A model generated the notes under the pieces. It did not search any database, was not told the DNA's origin, and worked only from the letters and a program-made list of their open reading frames with translations. DNA of 64,000 nt from contig NZ_JAFFIW010000004.1 in NCBI RefSeq assembly GCF_018588885.1, positions 1 through 64,000 of the forward strand, in the 5' to 3' direction. A program made the translations under genes and the position numbers. This stretch comes from Mesorhizobium sp. dw_380. GTDB taxonomy: Bacteria; Pseudomonadota; Alphaproteobacteria; Rhizobiales; Rhizobiaceae. Of the stretch, positions 60,517 through 64,000 are shown piece by piece (position 1 is the first letter of the stretch; each line of letters begins with the position of its first letter).

Positions 60517-61374
60517 TCAGACAGAGCCTGATGGGAACGACATGCCGGCCAGATTGCGCGCGAAGGCGGCGGCCTCGTGCGGGTTGACGTCGGCGGCACG
60601 GATCAGATTGTCGAAATGCTGGGTCAGCGCCTGGACCGGCTGCGTGGCGTTCAGCACCACATACATGTCGCCGACATAGATGGCGGCGCGATAGGGGCCG
60701 AAGATGGTGAGCGGGATCGAATACCGCATACGGCCGTCGTAGAGAAACAGGCGGAAGGTCGGGTAGAGATCGTCAAGCAGCGTCGCCATATGGGCGAGTT
60801 GCTGCCGGCGGTCGGCCTCGGGAAAACGGTCCCATACGCCCAAGCCGCGCGCGAAGATTTCCAGCGTGTGGCGCGGCATGCAGACTTCCATGTCGGTTTC
60901 CGGGCGCCGGTTGTATTCGATGCGGTATTGGGTTTCGCTTGCCTGAGCCAGGCGGCTCCTGTTGGTGATGTTGGCCTCGTAGTCGACCAGCGCGCGGGTC
61001 CGCAGGAGATCGGGAATGCCGGCCGGCACATAGCGGATCTTGGTGCCCGCTGCTTCAGCGAACCACTTGGCGAGCAGTGTGCGGTCGAAACCGTCGGGCG
61101 CTTCCTCGATCTCCAGGCTTTCGCGGATTTCGCCGGTGACGCCTTCGTCCTGGCTAAGGCCGAGCAGCCAGTCGAGCGACACCTTGAATTCGGCGGCGAT
61201 GTTGAGCAGCGTTTCGGCGCGCGGCAGGCGCGTCGAGGCGCCCGACATCAGCTGCGACAGCGCCGACCGATCAATGCCGACGGCTGACGCGAATGCCGAC
61301 TGGTTGAGGTCGGAGCGTGTCAGGAGCAGCTTCAGGCGCTCCCGAAAGATTGCCGACAGGTCCCGTTTGTCCAT
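60517..61374 (-). CDS. XRE-family helix-turn-helix regulator
   Basis: A 285-residue regulator with an N-terminal HTH (QSAFASAVGIDRSALSQLMSG, about 25-46, flanked by LLTRSDLN and RAETLLNIAAEF) and a C-terminal domain of about 180 residues with no family I can name, probably ligand-binding. It is divergent from the fatty acid desaturase gene; inverted repeats lie in the gap. A link to lipid composition control is inferred from position. Confidence 0.85.
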   Translation of the reverse strand: MDKRDLSAIFRERLKLLLTRSDLNQSAFASAVGIDRSALSQLMSGASTRLPRAETLLNIAAEFKVSLDWLLGLSQDEGVTGEIRESLEIEEAPDGFDRTLLAKWFAEAAGTKIRYVPAGIPDLLRTRALVDYEANITNRSRLAQASETQYRIEYNRRPETDMEVCMPRHTLEIFARGLGVWDRFPEADRRQQLAHMATLLDDLYPTFRLFLYDGRMRYSIPLTIFGPYRAAIYVGDMYVVLNATQPVQALTQHFDNLIRAADVNPHEAAAFARNLAGMSFPSGSV

Positions 61375-61459
61375 AGCCGCTCTCCCGCGAATCCTGAGGA
61401 AAATTTTGCGCCAGGGCGGGCCGAGTCGGCGTGCGAGGCGTAAATGAATCCCTAGGGTT

Positions 61460-61520
61460 GTTTACAATGTGTAACATGTGCGTTCAAAAATGCGCAATCG
61501 CAACATTTTGTACACTTTGT
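61460..61520. promoter_or_regulatory. TGTAAC/GTTTACA palindrome in the regulator-desaturase gap
   Basis: GTTTACAATGTGTAAC (61460-61475) is an imperfect palindrome, and ACATTTTGTACACTTTGT (61503-61520) is a related element. They lie in the 231-bp divergent gap and may be operators of the XRE protein. Confidence 0.4.
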
Positions 61521-61605
61521 CTCGTTGAGTGGAATCATTTCTCCTGACACTATGCTGTCAGGAACCATCGGGGGTTCCGGCGACTGAGGGGCAGTGGTCG
61601 ATAGC

Positions 61606-62616
61606 ATGACAGGCAAGAGCATCAAGCGACGCAACGCACCGGCCTTCGAATGGCCGACCGTGGTCCTCGCTTTCTTCTGTTACGGAACATGGCTCGCCGT
61701 CGGTTTCCTGCTCTGGCCGTCCCACCCGATCCTCGCGCTCGCCATCCTCGGCTTTATCCTGGCACTGCAGTCGTCGATCATGCACGAAGTGCTGCATGGC
61801 CATCCGACGCGCAGCGCGCTGATCAACGAAGCCTTCGTCTTCCTGCCGATCGGGCTGGTCTGGCCGTTCCGCCGCTTCAAGACGCTTCATCTGCGCCACC
61901 ATGCCGACGAGCGGCTGACCGATCCACTCGACGATCCGGAAAGCTATTATCAGACGCTGTGGCAGCATGATGATTTGCCGCCGACGATGAAATTCCTGCT
62001 CAAGATCAACAACACCATGACCGGCCGGTTCTTCCTCGGTCCCTGGCTGTCCTGCATCGGCTTCTTCATCGACGATGCCAAGCATATGATGGCCGGCGAC
62101 AAGGCGATCCGCAAAGCCTGGCTGCTGCATGCGATCGGTCTCGCCATCGTGGCGCCGATCGTGCAATTCGGCTTCGGTATTCCGCTATGGCTCTACATCC
62201 TGGCGCCGGTCTGGCTCGGCCAGTCGCTGATCGCGATCCGCACTTTTGCCGAGCATCAATGGTCCGAGCACCCGGAAGGCCGCACGGTGATCATCGAGCG
62301 TTCGCCACTGTCGTTCCTGTTCCTCAACAACAATCTCCACTTCGTCCACCACAAGACCCCGACTGTGGCGTGGTACAAGCTGCCAAAACTGTTTCGCGAC
62401 CGCCGCGAGGAATGGCTGCGGATGAACAATGGCTATGCCTACCCCAACTATTTCGCGCTGATCAAAGCCTATGCGTTCAAGGCCAAGGAGCCGATCGTCC
62501 ACCCGGTGCTGCGTCGCGCGCCGGAGCACGGCCGGGCATTCAAGCCGCGCATCCGGGCGCGCAACATCAATGGGCTCGGCACCGCGCCAGTGCCCGCCGA
62601 ACCGCCGAAGGAATGA
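61606..62616 (+). CDS. Membrane fatty acid desaturase
   Basis: A 336-residue integral membrane di-iron enzyme with three His boxes: HEVLHGH (about 60), HLRHH (about 97) and HFVHH (about 245), plus about four transmembrane helices. It would introduce a double bond or hydroxyl into an acyl chain or related lipid; the substrate is not decided by sequence. ATG 61606 is used; GTG 61594 with a nearby GAGGGG is an alternative. Two small hairpins (61545-61560 and 61561-61578) lie just upstream. Confidence 0.87.
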   Translation: MTGKSIKRRNAPAFEWPTVVLAFFCYGTWLAVGFLLWPSHPILALAILGFILALQSSIMHEVLHGHPTRSALINEAFVFLPIGLVWPFRRFKTLHLRHHADERLTDPLDDPESYYQTLWQHDDLPPTMKFLLKINNTMTGRFFLGPWLSCIGFFIDDAKHMMAGDKAIRKAWLLHAIGLAIVAPIVQFGFGIPLWLYILAPVWLGQSLIAIRTFAEHQWSEHPEGRTVIIERSPLSFLFLNNNLHFVHHKTPTVAWYKLPKLFRDRREEWLRMNNGYAYPNYFALIKAYAFKAKEPIVHPVLRRAPEHGRAFKPRIRARNINGLGTAPVPAEPPKE

Positions 62617-62677
62617 GCTTTTGCGGCAGCCGTGTGCTGTCTGCTAGACTGCCTTGGTCGGTTCCTTTCAATTCTAA

Positions 62678-62782
62678 TGCATGTCGCCCAAAAGTGACCT
62701 CGGTTTTGGGAGAACGACATGCATCAAAGCAAACGCCTAAAGCGCGTCGCATGAAGCCGTTTCAACGCGACGCGCTTTAGGC
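62678..62782. repeat. Two adjacent palindromic repeats
   Basis: First ATGCATGTCG (62678-62687) to CGACATGCAT (62715-62724), with CCCAAAA/TTTTGGG inside, the same family as 42463-42507. Then a perfect 16-bp repeat GCCTAAAGCGCGTCGC (62735-62750) and GCGACGCGCTTTAGGC (62767-62782). They separate the desaturase gene from the next gene. Confidence 0.75.
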
Positions 62783-62801
62783 ATAGTGGTCGGATCCCGG
62801 C

Positions 62802-63629
62802 ATGAGCGAATTGGTTGCGGCGTTGCCTATGTATGACTGGCCGGAAGTGCGCGGCGAGATCGATGCGCAATGGGCGCTGCTGCGCGATGCGTTCCGGCAA
62901 AAGGGCATCGATGCGCCGCAGACCATCGCGCGCCGCAATAGCGATCTGCCGGCGGTTCCGGGCGGCATTCGTGATGGTCAGGGAGACTTGATCGCACAGG
63001 ATTCGGCGACATTGCCGGTAGACGAACTCGACTTTCACAAGCTTTGGCTGCATCCGAAGCTGCTGTTCGCGCAAACCTGCTGGGGACCGATGGAGCTCGG
63101 CCTGTCCAGCCATGTGCAGGTGGTCGGCCAGCCGAGCTATGACGCGTATGAAGGCGGGCAGGGCGAGCTCTATTCGAGCGCGCTGGTGATGCGGACAGGC
63201 GAGGGGCCGGAGGTTCGCTCGCCCGCGGACGGCAAGCCCTTGCTTCCGCTCGATCTCATCCGCGGCAAGCGCTTCACCTTCAACAACCTCGATTCCATGT
63301 CGGGCATTATCGGGCTGACGCGCGACCTGCAAGCGGTGGGCGAAAGCCTCGATATCTTTTCCTCGCGCAGCGAAAGCGGCGGCCATCGCGGCTCGATCGT
63401 CGCCGTTGCCGAGGGCAGGGCGGACATCGCCGCGATCGACTGCGAAAGCTGGGCGCTGGCGCAGCGCTTCGAGCCGGCAGCCAGCAAAGTGGTGATCGTC
63501 GGCTGGACGGCACGGCGCAAAGGCCTGCCCTTCATCACCGCCAGGACGACGCCGGAAAACACAATCAGGGCAATGCGCGAGGCCCTTGCCGGCCTAGCCG
63601 AGCAGCCTCGCATCCAACGGGTAGGTTGA
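62802..63629 (+). CDS. PhnD/SsuA-type periplasmic-binding-like protein without signal peptide
   Basis: A 275-residue protein with a type 2 periplasmic-binding fold: LPMYDWPEVRGEIDAQW near the start, LDLIRGKRFTFNNLDSMSGI (about 146-165) and ADIAAIDCESWALA (about 205), as in PhnD-like phosphonate/phosphate binding proteins. The N-terminus has no signal peptide, so it may be cytoplasmic or its true start may be missed. Its last 36 bases overlap the convergent M24 peptidase gene. Ligand unknown. Confidence 0.82.
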   Translation: MSELVAALPMYDWPEVRGEIDAQWALLRDAFRQKGIDAPQTIARRNSDLPAVPGGIRDGQGDLIAQDSATLPVDELDFHKLWLHPKLLFAQTCWGPMELGLSSHVQVVGQPSYDAYEGGQGELYSSALVMRTGEGPEVRSPADGKPLLPLDLIRGKRFTFNNLDSMSGIIGLTRDLQAVGESLDIFSSRSESGGHRGSIVAVAEGRADIAAIDCESWALAQRFEPAASKVVIVGWTARRKGLPFITARTTPENTIRAMREALAGLAEQPRIQRVG

Positions 63630-64000
63630 AAGCTGCTCGTTGCCGGTGTCGGTGATCAGGATCTGCTCCTCGATCTTGACGCCTTCGCGCCCGCCAAGCC
63701 TGCCCATATAGCTTTCCACGCACAGCACCATGCCTGGTTCCAGCACGCCGTCAGGCGTGTCCGATGTCCAGTCGCTGGCATGCGGCAGCGTCGGGTATTC
63801 ATCGGCCAGTCCGACGCCATGATAGAGCACGCCATAGCGGGTCGGGAAACAGTCCCCGGGCGGTACCGCCGAGCGCTCGACAAGATCGCGAAACGAGATG
63901 CCGGGCCGCATCAATTCAGTGTTGTGTTCGATCTGGTCGGCGGCGATGCGGAAGAGATCGCGTTGTTCGTCGGTTGGCTTCGCATCTCCGCACAGCCAGG
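63594..64000 (-). CDS. M24 family metallopeptidase (Xaa-Pro peptidase-like), C-terminal part
   Basis: Only the last 135 codons are in the window; the gene enters from the right edge. YHGVGLADEYPTL holds a metal/active-site His, and the C-terminal LEPGMVLCVESYMGRLGGREGVKIEEQ-type stretch carries the two Glu metal ligands of the M24 pita-bread fold. It is likely an Xaa-Pro dipeptidase or a creatinase-like hydrolase; the N-terminal domain that would separate these is not visible. The stop overlaps the end of the convergent binding-protein gene by 36 bases. Confidence 0.85.
   Translation of the reverse strand, partial: WLCGDAKPTDEQRDLFRIAADQIEHNTELMRPGISFRDLVERSAVPPGDCFPTRYGVLYHGVGLADEYPTLPHASDWTSDTPDGVLEPGMVLCVESYMGRLGGREGVKIEEQILITDTGNEQLSTYPLDARLLG

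Overview
This window looks like chromosomal DNA from a rhizobial alphaproteobacterium, most likely Mesorhizobium. The evidence is high GC content, DUF1127 small proteins, GlxA-type AraC regulators, several dimethylglycine-dehydrogenase-like fusion flavoproteins, a four-subunit sarcosine oxidase operon, and short intergenic palindromes of the type scattered through Rhizobiales genomes. I saw no rRNA, tRNA, CRISPR array, insertion sequence or prophage. The genus is inferred from gene content, not from a marker gene.

Layout. 1-5292 (minus strand): a tightly overlapped operon with two FAD oxidoreductases of the dimethylglycine dehydrogenase family (one cut by the window edge), an aminotransferase, a homocysteine S-methyltransferase and a cupin-type XRE regulator. 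Next come a nitroreductase and an MFS exporter. 7903-13093 is soxBDAG (sarcosine oxidase). 13321-16218 holds an MscS-type channel and a small exported protein. 16446-24355 is a glycolipid cluster (HAD-UbiA fusion, DprE1-like oxidase, small multidrug-resistance-like flippase, epimerase, class III aminotransferase, GT-C-like membrane protein, FkbM methyltransferase) that resembles decaprenyl-phospho-arabinose synthesis and the noeCHOP genes. 24458-29819 is a TPP-riboswitch-controlled thiCOSGED operon. 29973-32534 is another GcvT-fused flavoprotein. 32647-35205 has three secreted proteins. 35334-37958 is a NrtA/SsuA-type ABC importer, convergent with a GlxA regulator. 39228-42416 has three very small proteins, a LysR regulator and an esterase.

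42655-60401 holds the main point of interest, a dispersed corrinoid methyl-transfer system: an MttB-superfamily methyltransferase without pyrrolysine, its cobalamin protein, a methyl-THF:corrinoid methyltransferase, a RACo-type ferredoxin/ASKHA reactivase, MetF with a MetV-like partner, a DUF1638 protein, a double-ferredoxin protein and the Bmt betaine-homocysteine methyltransferase. These parts could take a methyl group from a quaternary amine such as glycine or proline betaine onto cobalamin, move it to tetrahydrofolate, and oxidise it through MetF. Bmt, the DMGDH-like enzymes and SoxBDAG would then handle the remaining N-methyl groups down to glycine. Two sets of palindromes appear to tie the genes together: TTGCGAC/GTCGCAA sites near the GlxA gene, the MetV/MetF operon and the MttB/corrinoid promoters, and a GATATAAAGA-N2-TCTTTATATC operator shared by the methyl-THF methyltransferase and bmt. 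Four enzymes of the system carry Arg-rich tails, while the corrinoid protein has an acidic N-terminus.

56201-64000 contains an ECF sigma factor with a membrane VWA protein, an XRE regulator divergent from a fatty acid desaturase, a PhnD-like binding protein and the end of an M24 peptidase. Functions are assigned from motifs and remembered family features; no database search was run.
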